Below, in pieces: positions 6,858 to 13,909 of a stretch of DNA of 64,000 nt. The position numbers and the translations under genes are program-made. Under the pieces are notes generated by a model. That model saw only the letters and a program-made list of their open reading frames with translations, ran no database searches and had not been told where the DNA came from. Numbering within the stretch: the first letter of the stretch is position 1; each line of letters starts with the position of its first letter. This DNA is from a virus. The stretch covers positions 1 to 64,000 of IMG/VR virus record IMGVR_UViG_3300033143_002274; one strand, written 5' to 3'.

Positions 6858-6932
6858 TGGCAGGAGTGGAAGGTATTGATCCCTCTCATGTCGGTTTCAA
6901 AAACCGATGCGTTCCCATTTCGCCACACTCCT
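6858..6932 (-). tRNA. tRNA-Gln (anticodon TTG)
   Basis: The acceptor AGGAGTG/CACTCCT pairs perfectly, with G and encoded CCA. The anticodon arm TCGGT-TTTTGAA-ACCGA gives TTG. The T-loop is ATCAATA rather than TTCGAAT, which is atypical. Confidence 0.8.
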
Positions 6933-6953
6933 ATATAACTTTTCTACTCCCAT

Positions 6954-6988
6954 AAAAAAAGGGTGAGTAAACTTTCGTCTACTCACCC
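6954..6988 (-). terminator. Strong intrinsic terminator
   Basis: On the minus strand the stem GGGTGAGTA/TACTCACCC is followed by seven T residues. It closes the transcript from the late promoter at 7104-7111 and separates the upstream protein genes from the tRNA cluster. Confidence 0.85.
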
Positions 6989-7098
6989 TGATAAAATTCT
7001 TAATGTTAATTTACATTAGCTCACAGGCAAGTAGTCCTCTCCGATAATAACGGATAAGATTGCGACCAACTAAGCTGTAGTGATGTAAATGTTTTCAT
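6954..7098 (-). ncRNA. Candidate late non-coding RNA
   Basis: A late promoter octamer (7104-7111) on the minus strand is followed by about 145 nt without a supported gene and then the intrinsic terminator. The segment is closed by a 10-bp stem with one G-U (7009-7018 with 7081-7090), so it is likely to fold. An ATG sits exactly at the expected start point and opens a 25-codon frame without a ribosome site, so a leaderless peptide cannot be excluded. Confidence 0.45.
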
Positions 7099-7103
7099 GT
7101 AGG

Positions 7104-7111
7104 TATTTATA
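7104..7111 (-). promoter_or_regulatory. Late promoter (TATAAATA)
   Basis: Perfect T4-type late octamer on the minus strand, oriented toward the candidate RNA and terminator at 6954-7098 rather than toward a protein gene. Confidence 0.65.
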
Positions 7112-7141
7112 CTCTTTCTTCTATTTAGTGTCAATCTTTTT

Positions 7142-7357
7142 CTAAAACCAATTTCCTTGTGAGTCCAGCATAACTTCTTTCCCGCATTTAGAGCAGGTAG
7201 CATGGATGCTGCACCCATCAAAACTCTTAGACCCACCATTACCGTTATGCCACCCAAACTGCTTACATGCGTAGGTAGTCCCCTTCCATCGGTCAATCAG
7301 TAATAAAACGAATGGGTACGCAAACATTATCACCAAAATAATTAAAACATACTCCAT
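7142..7357 (-). CDS. Small membrane protein with Cys pairs (71 aa)
   Basis: The N-terminal hydrophobic helix (MEYVLIILVIMFAYPFVLLL) predicts membrane insertion. The C-terminal part has CKQ..., C..HATCSKCG, a possible zinc ribbon. Its ATG overlaps the upstream stop as TAATG, so I prefer this frame to the longer overlapping one. Function is unknown. Confidence 0.7.
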   Translation of the reverse strand: MEYVLIILVIMFAYPFVLLLIDRWKGTTYACKQFGWHNGNGGSKSFDGCSIHATCSKCGKEVMLDSQGNWF

Positions 7358-8109
7358 TATTTTATCCTCTTTCCGTTTCTCTTTGTTGGAAATTTTTTGA
7401 AACTCATTTTATCAAATCCCTTTTGGTTAATCATATCTTTGTCACTGATATTGATAATTTCCTTTTCGGTACAACCAAGTACCCCAAAGTAATACATTTC
7501 AAGTTCTTGATAGGCAGTGTAAGTATCAATCACCTTATGAAATTTAAGAACACCTAATGGTGGATTCACTTCAAACTTAAAACCATTTTTACCACTTGCA
7601 TATGATGTAAACGTCAGAGTGAACATAGGTGACTTAAGTTTGATAAACAACTCAGCAAATTTATCTGTCCCATGCCATTCATCCAAGTAACTTGAAATGT
7701 ACTTGTCACTGTCATCCCATCTACGCCACGAATACTTACTACTGTGGTCTGTGAAATAATACTCTTTAAACTTCTTATCTGTTATTTTGGTGTTGATGAA
7801 TTTACGATACTGATCAACAGTGTAGAATGTATCTTCCTGTAGTGTTATACATTTGGGTTTATCATAGGTGACTCTCAGTGCAGGGTATACCTTCCCACAA
7901 AATCCAACTATGGTGACTTCTGTTGTGAATGGTCTGCTTTGATTAGGAGAATACCGTAATATACCTTTGATGTTGTCCATCATGCTATTCGATATTTCAT
8001 TAAACGGAAGGACAACCTCAGATACATTTCTGACGAACACATCAGGATCATCACCGACATACTTCATCACTGAATCATAGTAATCATGATACTTAGATAT
8101 TATTCTCAT
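7357..8109 (-). CDS. Conserved phage-type hypothetical protein (250 aa)
   Basis: A soluble protein starting MRIISKYHDYYDSVMKYV. The DYYDS start followed by the GFCGKVYPALRV region is a combination I associate with conserved hypothetical proteins of large tailed phages. It contains scattered Cys (CGK, CTEK) and many aromatic residues. No enzymatic motif is evident. It overlaps genes on both sides by 1-4 nt. Confidence 0.75.
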   Translation of the reverse strand: MRIISKYHDYYDSVMKYVGDDPDVFVRNVSEVVLPFNEISNSMMDNIKGILRYSPNQSRPFTTEVTIVGFCGKVYPALRVTYDKPKCITLQEDTFYTVDQYRKFINTKITDKKFKEYYFTDHSSKYSWRRWDDSDKYISSYLDEWHGTDKFAELFIKLKSPMFTLTFTSYASGKNGFKFEVNPPLGVLKFHKVIDTYTAYQELEMYYFGVLGCTEKEIINISDKDMINQKGFDKMSFKKFPTKRNGKRIK

Positions 8110-8294
8110 TTGTGAAATGCACTCTTAAGTTGACTTGTTAACATGGCAAGTGTTCTTCGTACAAAATTTTTGTCTTTTTCTGATTCATGTCGGTATTCAA
8201 AGTGATCATCAATACGATTTATCGCCTGTTCATATATGGTAAGGCGTGTTTCAATTTGCTTCAGGTATTTCTTTTCTGATTCAGTCACTTTCAA
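8106..8294 (-). CDS. Small coiled-coil protein (62 aa)
   Basis: Charged heptad-like helices throughout (KKYLKQIETRLTIYEQAINR) predict a short coiled coil. It overlaps the upstream lipoprotein gene and the downstream gene (ATGA). No family is recognised. Confidence 0.65.
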   Translation of the reverse strand: MKVTESEKKYLKQIETRLTIYEQAINRIDDHFEYRHESEKDKNFVRRTLAMLTSQLKSAFHK

Positions 8295-8442
8295 TCCTTA
8301 CTGGTGTATTAAGACTTTCACAGTCTACACATTCATTTTGTTCTTCTTGTTCGAAGTAACAACCTGATGACAACACATCAGATAAATTTTTACAATTACA
8401 ACCGGACAATAACAGTAATACAAGTACCATAAAATATTTCAT
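8281..8442 (-). CDS. Small lipoprotein (53 aa)
   Basis: The start at 8442 overlaps the upstream stop as ATGA. The N-terminus MKYFMVLVLLLLSGC is a lipoprotein signal with lipobox LSGC. The mature part is Cys-rich and acidic. It is probably attached to the outer or inner membrane. The adjacent TM protein gene suggests a membrane pair, possibly for superinfection exclusion or a second spanin-like unit; this is inference. Confidence 0.65.
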   Translation of the reverse strand: MKYFMVLVLLLLSGCNCKNLSDVLSSGCYFEQEEQNECVDCESLNTPVRIESD

Positions 8443-8621
8443 TCTTTTATACTCATAAGTAATACAATCAACGCAACTGGCAACCAAAAGATACCACCCA
8501 AAATACTTAGTATCACCCCAAGAATATATGAATCTGTGGTATTCATGCGATACACCCCAAACAACAATACCATTATGACAAGGGCAACGAAGCTGTAGAT
8601 AGATACGAAGAATAACATCAT
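8439..8621 (-). CDS. Small two-helix membrane protein (60 aa)
   Basis: Two hydrophobic segments (residues 2-22 and 33-57) with a short polar loop predict a two-pass membrane hairpin. It is coupled by ATGA overlaps to the zinc-binding gene upstream and the lipoprotein gene downstream. The size fits small phage membrane effectors or class II holin-like proteins, but the lysis cassette is elsewhere. Confidence 0.65.
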   Translation of the reverse strand: MMLFFVSIYSFVALVIMVLLFGVYRMNTTDSYILGVILSILGGIFWLPVALIVLLMSIKE

Positions 8622-8983
8622 AACATATTGAACTCATATTTTGCTTTCATTTCAGATATAGTTTCAGCACACAATTTCCAATCACCTTCTTCATCTTTCC
8701 ATGTGTTTAAAAAAGTAGTATCTTCAAATACGTAATCTATGGCTTCAGCTAACATACCATATGGTATGTAATCATCCCATGTACGACTGTATTCTGGCTC
8801 TATTAATCTGCGGAAGTCATGACAATCTTTATGGAACTTAAAACTGGAAAAGCTACCATCCCACAATCCCTTAACATCGTAATACTTCTCACCTTTGATT
8901 ATAGGTGAATAACACTCAACACATTTATGAGTCTTACGTGCCTTACGTATAACCTCACTATAAAGTGTCGGCATTTCGCTCAC
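8618..8983 (-). CDS. Putative zinc-binding protein (121 aa)
   Basis: The N-terminal half has a Cys/His pattern KARKTHKCVECYSPIIKGEK...HKDCHDF that could bind one zinc ion (two CxxC-type Cys plus His/Cys). This RK-x-H-x-C-x2-C signature recurs in small phage proteins. The C-terminal part is helical and acidic. Function is unknown. Confidence 0.7.
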   Translation of the reverse strand: MSEMPTLYSEVIRKARKTHKCVECYSPIIKGEKYYDVKGLWDGSFSSFKFHKDCHDFRRLIEPEYSRTWDDYIPYGMLAEAIDYVFEDTTFLNTWKDEEGDWKLCAETISEMKAKYEFNML

Positions 8984-9261
8984 AATGCTTCATACATGTT
9001 TTTGTTGTCAGTGTAATTCCTGTTGAGTTCTTCAATCTTCAATCTGGTGTCATTAACGAATCTCATGTATTCATCATGCTGGTATGAAGTATACGTACCA
9101 TAACTCACCGTAATCTCGTAACCAGCACCCATCATGAAGCATGAGTAAACGCCCGGCAACGAGTTAAACATAGTCTGAACAATACTATGTATGTCCGTAT
9201 GTATTGTCAATCCTGATTCAAAATCAACCTGAAACATAATTTTAGATGCATAAGTAGGCAT
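8980..9261 (-). CDS. Hypothetical protein (93 aa)
   Basis: I place the start at 9261 (MPTYASKIMFQVDFESG), preceded by AAAGGA, because the upstream in-frame ATG at 9309 lies within the promoter. The product is alpha/beta with no known motif. It is the first gene of the small operon 9261-7142. Confidence 0.65.
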   Translation of the reverse strand: MPTYASKIMFQVDFESGLTIHTDIHSIVQTMFNSLPGVYSCFMMGAGYEITVSYGTYTSYQHDEYMRFVNDTRLKIEELNRNYTDNKNMYEAL

Positions 9262-9293
9262 TAATATAGTGTCCTTTGTTAGTTTCAATTGAC

Positions 9294-9322
9294 AATATAG
9301 CACACCCATTTATTTTAGGCAA
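9294..9322 (-). promoter_or_regulatory. Sigma70-like promoter
   Basis: On the minus strand: TTGCCT, a 17-nt spacer, then TATATT, just downstream of the gp23 terminator and in front of the 9261-7142 operon. It is weaker than the three early promoters with the shared core. Confidence 0.55.
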
Positions 9323-9323
9323 C

Positions 9324-9353
9324 AAAAAAGGGATACCGAAGTATCCCTTTTTT
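9324..9353. terminator. Bidirectional intrinsic terminator after gp23
   Basis: Six A, stem GGGATAC, loop CGAA, stem GTATCCC, six T. It works on both strands. The same 30 bases occur exactly at 61918-61947. Confidence 0.85.
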
Positions 9354-9387
9354 ATGTTACGTCCTTGTAACTTTTTTTAGTTAAGGA

Positions 9388-10563
9388 TTAAAATCCACCT
9401 AAAGAAAGGTTACTAACAACCGCACGACCATAGTAGTCAGCAGAGTTGTTTAAATCTACTGATGAATCGTCAAACTTAGTGAACGCATAACGAGTCATTA
9501 AGCCCATACGTGGGTCAAAAGTAGTTGGGTCTGTTACAACGCCAGACTGCATTAAAGGAATGTAAGGTGAATATACGAAACCAGTATCAATCTCACTTGA
9601 ACCTTTATAACCCATAAGGATTGTATCAGTTGTAGCATAGATGTCTACGAATACACGTATAGAACCATTGAACGTTCCTGCGAACAAAGTGCTTGAAGGT
9701 GATAAATCACTTGAAGCAGTTGCAGACACGAATGAACCGTTGTTTGCATGACGCATTGCAGTAAGGATGTTTTGTGAAATTACCATCCAAGTTGCTCCAC
9801 CACGTTTTGACTTGATAGCGATTTGTGCTGACAAGTCAGACATACCGATAGAAAGTGCAGTGAATTTTTCAGATGCATAACGACCATCAGCTAATGAGAA
9901 GTCAAAAGACTTAACAGTACCAGCTAATGCTGTAAGTTCGTTGATTAACTCACGGTCAAGTTCACGAATTATTTCGTCAGAAAGAGCAGCAACTAATTCT
10001 TTTTCGATGTCGATACCATGCATAGCTTTAGCATCTTGATCAGATTCGATAGTCCATTTAGCTTGTAACTTACGAGTCTTAGCTTCAATCGCTTTCTTGA
10101 TGATTTCTAAGTTCATTTCGTTACCGCCGTCAGATTCTAAGGCAAGTGTGATTTGTGCTTCGGTACGTGCATCAGATGCAGTGTACGCTTCGCCAGCAGC
10201 AATTCCAGAATACTTGTCATAAACAATTACACCAGATGCTTCATCATCAGCTACCGGGCCACCACCAGCAATAGTATTCGCATAACGAACACGTAATGAT
10301 GTGATTTGTCCAACAGGTTGAGTCATAGGTTGAGTTCCAACCAATTCCATTGCGATAGTCGCAGGAGTAACACGTCTGATAAGAGGCATTACTAATTTTT
10401 CTAAACGTGCAACATTACCAGTGCCAGTAACACCAGCAGCAGCAGTTTCAGTTAAATATTTTTTTTGGTTTTCAAGAAGAACTGAAGTTACTTGTGTTTG
10501 CTTGTCATTAAGACCTTCAAGCAATACGCCTTTCATTTCTTCCCAATTCTGTGTAGTACTCAT
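9388..10563 (-). CDS. 23: Major capsid protein, gp23-like
   Basis: The HK97-fold shell protein. The region GVTGTGNVARLEKLVMPLIR followed by QPMTQPVGQI and LRVRYA matches the T4 gp23 core. At 391 aa it is shorter than T4 gp23 (521 aa), so insertion domains are missing. A candidate gp21 cleavage site YLTE/TAAAG lies near residue 40, matching the (L/I)xE rule, which would remove an N-terminal delta peptide. It sits downstream of gp22 and gp21 in T4 order, with its own late promoter and strong terminator. Confidence 0.95.
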   Translation of the reverse strand: MSTTQNWEEMKGVLLEGLNDKQTQVTSVLLENQKKYLTETAAAGVTGTGNVARLEKLVMPLIRRVTPATIAMELVGTQPMTQPVGQITSLRVRYANTIAGGGPVADDEASGVIVYDKYSGIAAGEAYTASDARTEAQITLALESDGGNEMNLEIIKKAIEAKTRKLQAKWTIESDQDAKAMHGIDIEKELVAALSDEIIRELDRELINELTALAGTVKSFDFSLADGRYASEKFTALSIGMSDLSAQIAIKSKRGGATWMVISQNILTAMRHANNGSFVSATASSDLSPSSTLFAGTFNGSIRVFVDIYATTDTILMGYKGSSEIDTGFVYSPYIPLMQSGVVTDPTTFDPRMGLMTRYAFTKFDDSSVDLNNSADYYGRAVVSNLSLGGF

Positions 10564-10601
10564 TATAATAATCTCCTAAGTAATTATCTTGTTTATAATT
10601 T

Positions 10602-10609
10602 TATTTATT
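10602..10609 (-). promoter_or_regulatory. Late promoter of gp23
   Basis: Octamer AATAAATA on the minus strand, about 40 nt upstream of the gp23 ATG, which has the ribosome site TAGGAG. Confidence 0.6.
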
Positions 10610-10624
10610 AAAATTGTTATTTTA

Positions 10625-11395
10625 TTATGCAATTAATGTTTTTAAACGTGCTTTTTGAGCAGCTTTTTCAGCATCAACTGATTCTTCGATAACTACTTCG
10701 TTATCTTCGCTAACTGATTCTTTAAGTACAGAATCAATTGTTTCTTGGTAACGTTGATCTAAATTGTCAGTATCTACACTTTCAAGGATAGTTCGCATTA
10801 CATCTTTCTTACTACCAGCTAAATTACCGAGTAAACCTTCAAGAACTTTTTCACGTTTAAATTCGATAACAGCAGATTCGCTTTCACTTAAAGCTGCTAC
10901 TGATGCTTCAAGTTTGTCTTGGATAGATTTCATATCTTCAGACACACCTAACTTATCAAAAGTAGATTTGAATGATTCATATAACTTCATACCAAAGTTG
11001 TTTTGTTTTGCTTCTAAAAGGTCATCATGTAATTCAGAAATTTCTTCTTTGACATGAGACTCAACTAAACCTTCGAAACTTTCAGAAAGTGTCTTAGCAT
11101 ATTGAACTTTGAATTCTTCAAGTTTCTTAGCATAAGTAGGTTCGATTGTTTTGTAGTGGTTAATATCTTCTTTCAGTTCAGCAATTTCTTGAGTTACTGC
11201 TTCATTGATAAGGTCAGTCATTTTAGCTAAAATGTCTTTCTTTTCAGTTAACATTTTCTTAGCATATTCAACTTCAAGTTGACCCTTTGCTTCTGTAATT
11301 GATTCTTCTTTGAAAGAGTTGATTGCTTCTTCCAATGCCACTTTTGTGTCATCGTTTAGTAATTCACTTTCAAGTAATTTTTTAAATGCGCTCAT
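10625..11395 (-). CDS. 22: Prohead core scaffolding protein, gp22-like
   Basis: A 256-aa, highly charged, nearly all-helical coiled-coil protein rich in Glu and Lys, lying immediately upstream of gp23 and downstream of gp21 as in T4. T4 gp22 forms the scaffold and is degraded by gp21; several LxE sites here fit that. It is identified by position and composition more than by motif. Confidence 0.8.
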   Translation of the reverse strand: MSAFKKLLESELLNDDTKVALEEAINSFKEESITEAKGQLEVEYAKKMLTEKKDILAKMTDLINEAVTQEIAELKEDINHYKTIEPTYAKKLEEFKVQYAKTLSESFEGLVESHVKEEISELHDDLLEAKQNNFGMKLYESFKSTFDKLGVSEDMKSIQDKLEASVAALSESESAVIEFKREKVLEGLLGNLAGSKKDVMRTILESVDTDNLDQRYQETIDSVLKESVSEDNEVVIEESVDAEKAAQKARLKTLIA

Positions 11396-11429
11396 TTGTA
11401 ATTCTCCAAAATATATTTTGTTATGTTAT

Positions 11430-11437
11430 TATTTATA
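11430..11437 (-). promoter_or_regulatory. Late promoter of gp22
   Basis: Perfect TATAAATA on the minus strand, 35 nt upstream of the gp22 start, which has the ribosome site TTGGAG. Confidence 0.75.
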
Positions 11438-11508
11438 TTACTTTAGGTTTTTGGGAGCAATGTTGTACTTAAATGACAACAAGTCACCACTTTCACCCTT
11501 ACCAGCTT

Positions 11509-11907
11509 TTATGTGAAATCCAGAATCTTTTCTAACTCAGTTGATTTAGATTTGATGTCTGCTGACAACTTGCTGATTGATTTGATTTGTTTTTCGGATG
11601 CTTCTTTTGAACTTTTGATTGTTGACATTAACTGGTCACGCTTCTTAACAAGTTTCAATATTGAATCATAAAGTGTACGCTGCTTACCTTTTGCGAATAT
11701 GGTAGCTACTCCACCCATGTACACTCCGTAAAGCGCACCTGATATGATTGCCAGAGGTAATGCTCCTGCTCCACCTATTGCAGTTAATGCAGCGTAAGAT
11801 GTTATGGTTGCACCAATCCCCAATATAGAACCTACTATTTTGAATACTTTGGATCTGGATGCTTCATCAAGTTGTTCTTCATATTCGTTAAGTTGTTGTA
11901 ACTTCAT
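11509..11907 (-). CDS. Hypothetical head-module protein with glycine-rich membrane hairpin (132 aa)
   Basis: The N-terminus MKLQQLNEYEEQLDEA resembles T4 capsid-targeting peptides, with a possible gp21 site QLDE/A near residue 15. Residues 24-70 form a hydrophobic Gly/Ala-rich hairpin, followed by a basic coiled-coil tail. A packaged protein that inserts into the host membrane at DNA ejection is a reasonable inference. No family is recognised. Confidence 0.65.
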   Translation of the reverse strand: MKLQQLNEYEEQLDEASRSKVFKIVGSILGIGATITSYAALTAIGGAGALPLAIISGALYGVYMGGVATIFAKGKQRTLYDSILKLVKKRDQLMSTIKSSKEASEKQIKSISKLSADIKSKSTELEKILDFT

Positions 11908-12204
11908 TTAGAATGCACCATGAAATGCTTTGAATTTGACACCCATACGTTTCTTGGCAAGATTCATCATCTTTTTCATGATGGCAGAACGACCACCCAT
12001 TAATTCCGGTGGCATATGACCTAACTTGTTGTGCTTGCTTATGATAACTTCCATTCTGTTAATCAGATCTTTTACCTGACTGTCATTACCTAACATCTTA
12101 AGACCAGCAAGTATTGAACCATTATGGTCATTGTTATCAGTTAACTGAGCAATCGCCTTAATGTTCTTGTCTATGCTACCTGCTTCTATCTGACTGAGTT
12201 TCAT
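11908..12204 (-). CDS. Hypothetical head-module protein (98 aa)
   Basis: A basic helical protein starting MKLSQIEAGS, again a MKL-type N-terminus with IEA. Its ATG overlaps the gp21 stop by 4 nt. It could be a minor core protein or packaged protein. No motif is recognised. Confidence 0.65.
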   Translation of the reverse strand: MKLSQIEAGSIDKNIKAIAQLTDNNDHNGSILAGLKMLGNDSQVKDLINRMEVIISKHNKLGHMPPELMGGRSAIMKKMMNLAKKRMGVKFKAFHGAF

Positions 12205-12815
12205 TTGAATGATTTTCCGATGAACTTAATCAGTTCTTTCTCGAAAAACTTCTGTGCAGATTTGTCATGTAGTACAGCATCAGATAAATCTTCAATGATG
12301 TATCCGCGTTTGTACATGTCGAGTGCTTCAGTGATACTTTGTGGGTATGCATTAATTGCGCTTGGATTGGCAACGATGTCTACTGTGATGAAGTTAAACC
12401 CTTCAACGATTCCAGTGTCTTCATTAACCTGACCTGATCCACGACTTGATACTCCAAGTTGTACACCTTCTTTGACTAAACCTTTTGCGATTTGACCTTT
12501 GGGAGTACTTTCCATGATTTGTGCTTTACCAATGGCATTGTTACCACTCATTTGCATTTCAAGGATTTTATGAGATACTTCAGACAGACTTACAACTAAG
12601 TCTTGAGGATGGTCTAATTGACCAAGTATATGCCGCCCAGCAGTAGCAGCTTCGTTAACTTGTTTAACTGCTTTTTCTATTTCAGGTTTGGCGTACACTC
12701 TGCCATTACGGTTTTTTTGTTCTGATTCCATAAAGATACCACTGAGGTACATCTTCTTAGATTCAGTGTTTGCTTCACAGATTATTCCGTTAAAATTTTC
12801 TTCTATTAAGATCAT
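12201..12815 (-). CDS. 21: Prohead protease, gp21-like
   Basis: The serine protease that matures the T4-like prohead by cutting after (L/I)xE. The catalytic His lies in QLDHP (H69) and the Ser in GVSSRGSG (residues 121-128). NRNGRVYAKP near residue 35 is typical of the U35-type fold. Its own N-terminus GIICE/AN contains a candidate autocleavage site. It has its own late promoter. Confidence 0.92.
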   Translation of the reverse strand: MILIEENFNGIICEANTESKKMYLSGIFMESEQKNRNGRVYAKPEIEKAVKQVNEAATAGRHILGQLDHPQDLVVSLSEVSHKILEMQMSGNNAIGKAQIMESTPKGQIAKGLVKEGVQLGVSSRGSGQVNEDTGIVEGFNFITVDIVANPSAINAYPQSITEALDMYKRGYIIEDLSDAVLHDKSAQKFFEKELIKFIGKSFK

Positions 12816-12840
12816 GTTAAATTCCTATAAGTCTTCATTG

Positions 12841-12848
12841 TATTTATA
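12841..12848 (-). promoter_or_regulatory. Late promoter of gp21
   Basis: Perfect TATAAATA on the minus strand, about 26 nt before the gp21 start codon. Confidence 0.75.
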
Positions 12849-12872
12849 AGACTTACAGGAATATTAGAAGGA

Positions 12873-13142
12873 TTAGTCTTCTGGTGGGACTACATCATCA
12901 TCTGGTGCAGGTGTTTCTGGCGTACCATTAACCACATCAGATACTGTTTTGATTACTTGATCTTGAATGGATTGCTTAACTGCATCCATATCACCAGCTA
13001 CAAATTGATCAACAATTGATAATTCTGGTTCTGGATCTGGTTCAGGGGGTAGATCGTCATCTGGTGCAGGGGTTATATCATCAAGATTATCTAAATCACC
13101 TAACAGATCGTCTTTTTTCTTATCATCTTTCTTTGGTGGCAT
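12873..13142 (-). CDS. Acidic prohead core protein, gp67-like
   Basis: A short, strongly acidic protein with Lys-rich start (MPPKKDDKKKDDLLGDLDNL), a Pro/Asp/Glu-rich middle and a central amphipathic helix around IVDQFVAGDMDAVKQSI. It lies between gp20 and gp21, where T4 has the acidic core protein gp67 (pip). Position and acidity suggest the same role; sequence identity to gp67 is not demonstrated. Confidence 0.55.
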   Translation of the reverse strand: MPPKKDDKKKDDLLGDLDNLDDITPAPDDDLPPEPDPEPELSIVDQFVAGDMDAVKQSIQDQVIKTVSDVVNGTPETPAPDDDVVPPED

Positions 13143-13154
13143 TGCGTTTCTCCT

Positions 13155-13421
13155 TTATTTTTTAAAAACTAATATGCTCCAATCCCAATAATCATTTGCT
13201 ATCAGGATGCTATCTGCGTTATCAACAGATTTAATCTTATTTATAATCTTTCTTAGCACACCCACCCCACGATTTCTCCAAGGGATGATTTGCATGATGT
13301 CTCCTGTTGTTGACATAACATAGAATGATAATGAACTGTTGACTGCACCTTTGAATTTCATTTCTTTGGTTGCACCCTCATTAAGTTCTTGTCTGAGAAC
13401 ATTTACTTTAATGGTGAACAT
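13155..13421 (-). CDS. Hypothetical head-module protein (88 aa)
   Basis: A small alpha/beta protein between the gp67-like gene and the glycine-zipper protein, in the position of T4 gp68. There is no convincing similarity to gp68. It overlaps the upstream stop by 1 nt. Confidence 0.6.
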   Translation of the reverse strand: MFTIKVNVLRQELNEGATKEMKFKGAVNSSLSFYVMSTTGDIMQIIPWRNRGVGVLRKIINKIKSVDNADSILIANDYWDWSILVFKK

Positions 13422-13909
13422 TATTTTTTAACTTTCTTTTGTAATTCAGCTATTTTCTTATCGCGTTTGGTTTTTTCTTTCTTGTAAAAATCTTCTGCTT
13501 TCTTTATCTTATCTTTAATTTTAGATTTGGCGTTATTGTCACTGGCCTTTGTTAGTTTGTTTTTTAGTTTGGTCAGTGTTTTTTTAAGCACTTCTTCTTC
13601 TGACTTATTAGTTGCTTCCAGTTTTTTAAGTTGTGCTGGATCACTCTTACCTGCACCAACCTTCCCACCAATTACAGCACCAGCAACCCCAGTAGGACTT
13701 GCAACTGCACTAATAGCACCAGCAACCCCACCAATACCAGTACCAATACCAGTAGCAGCACCCATAGCAGCACCAATCGCACCACCAGCAGTAGCAACAG
13801 TTAGTACACCTAAACCAACACCTAATGCTATACCTGCTGCTTTAGATAATTCATCTAACTTTTCATATTCTTCTGTTAGCAGTTCTTCAAAGTTTTTGTT
13901 ATTTTTCAT
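13421..13909 (-). CDS. Glycine-zipper protein with capsid-targeting-like N-terminus (162 aa)
   Basis: I place the start at 13909, overlapping the last codons of gp20. The N-terminus MKNNKNFEELLTEEYEKL carries an LxE site (LLTE/E). Residues 26-90 are a long Gly/Ala-rich hydrophobic stretch with repeated GxxxG (AAMGAATGIGTGIGGVAGAI). The C-terminal 65 residues are Lys-rich and helical. This is what one would expect of a packaged protein that forms a membrane-active element during ejection; that role is inferred. Confidence 0.65.
   Translation of the reverse strand: MKNNKNFEELLTEEYEKLDELSKAAGIALGVGLGVLTVATAGGAIGAAMGAATGIGTGIGGVAGAISAVASPTGVAGAVIGGKVGAGKSDPAQLKKLEATNKSEEEVLKKTLTKLKNKLTKASDNNAKSKIKDKIKKAEDFYKKEKTKRDKKIAELQKKVKK

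Noticed and set aside
7021-7296. Minus-strand 91-codon frame
   Set aside because: The 71-aa frame with TAATG coupling and a membrane helix is better supported, and the 3' part of this frame is the candidate ncRNA.
9290-9320. Plus-strand TTGACA as promoter
   Set aside because: No suitable -10 at 16-18 nt and no plus-strand gene follows; the minus-strand promoter over the same bases has gene context.
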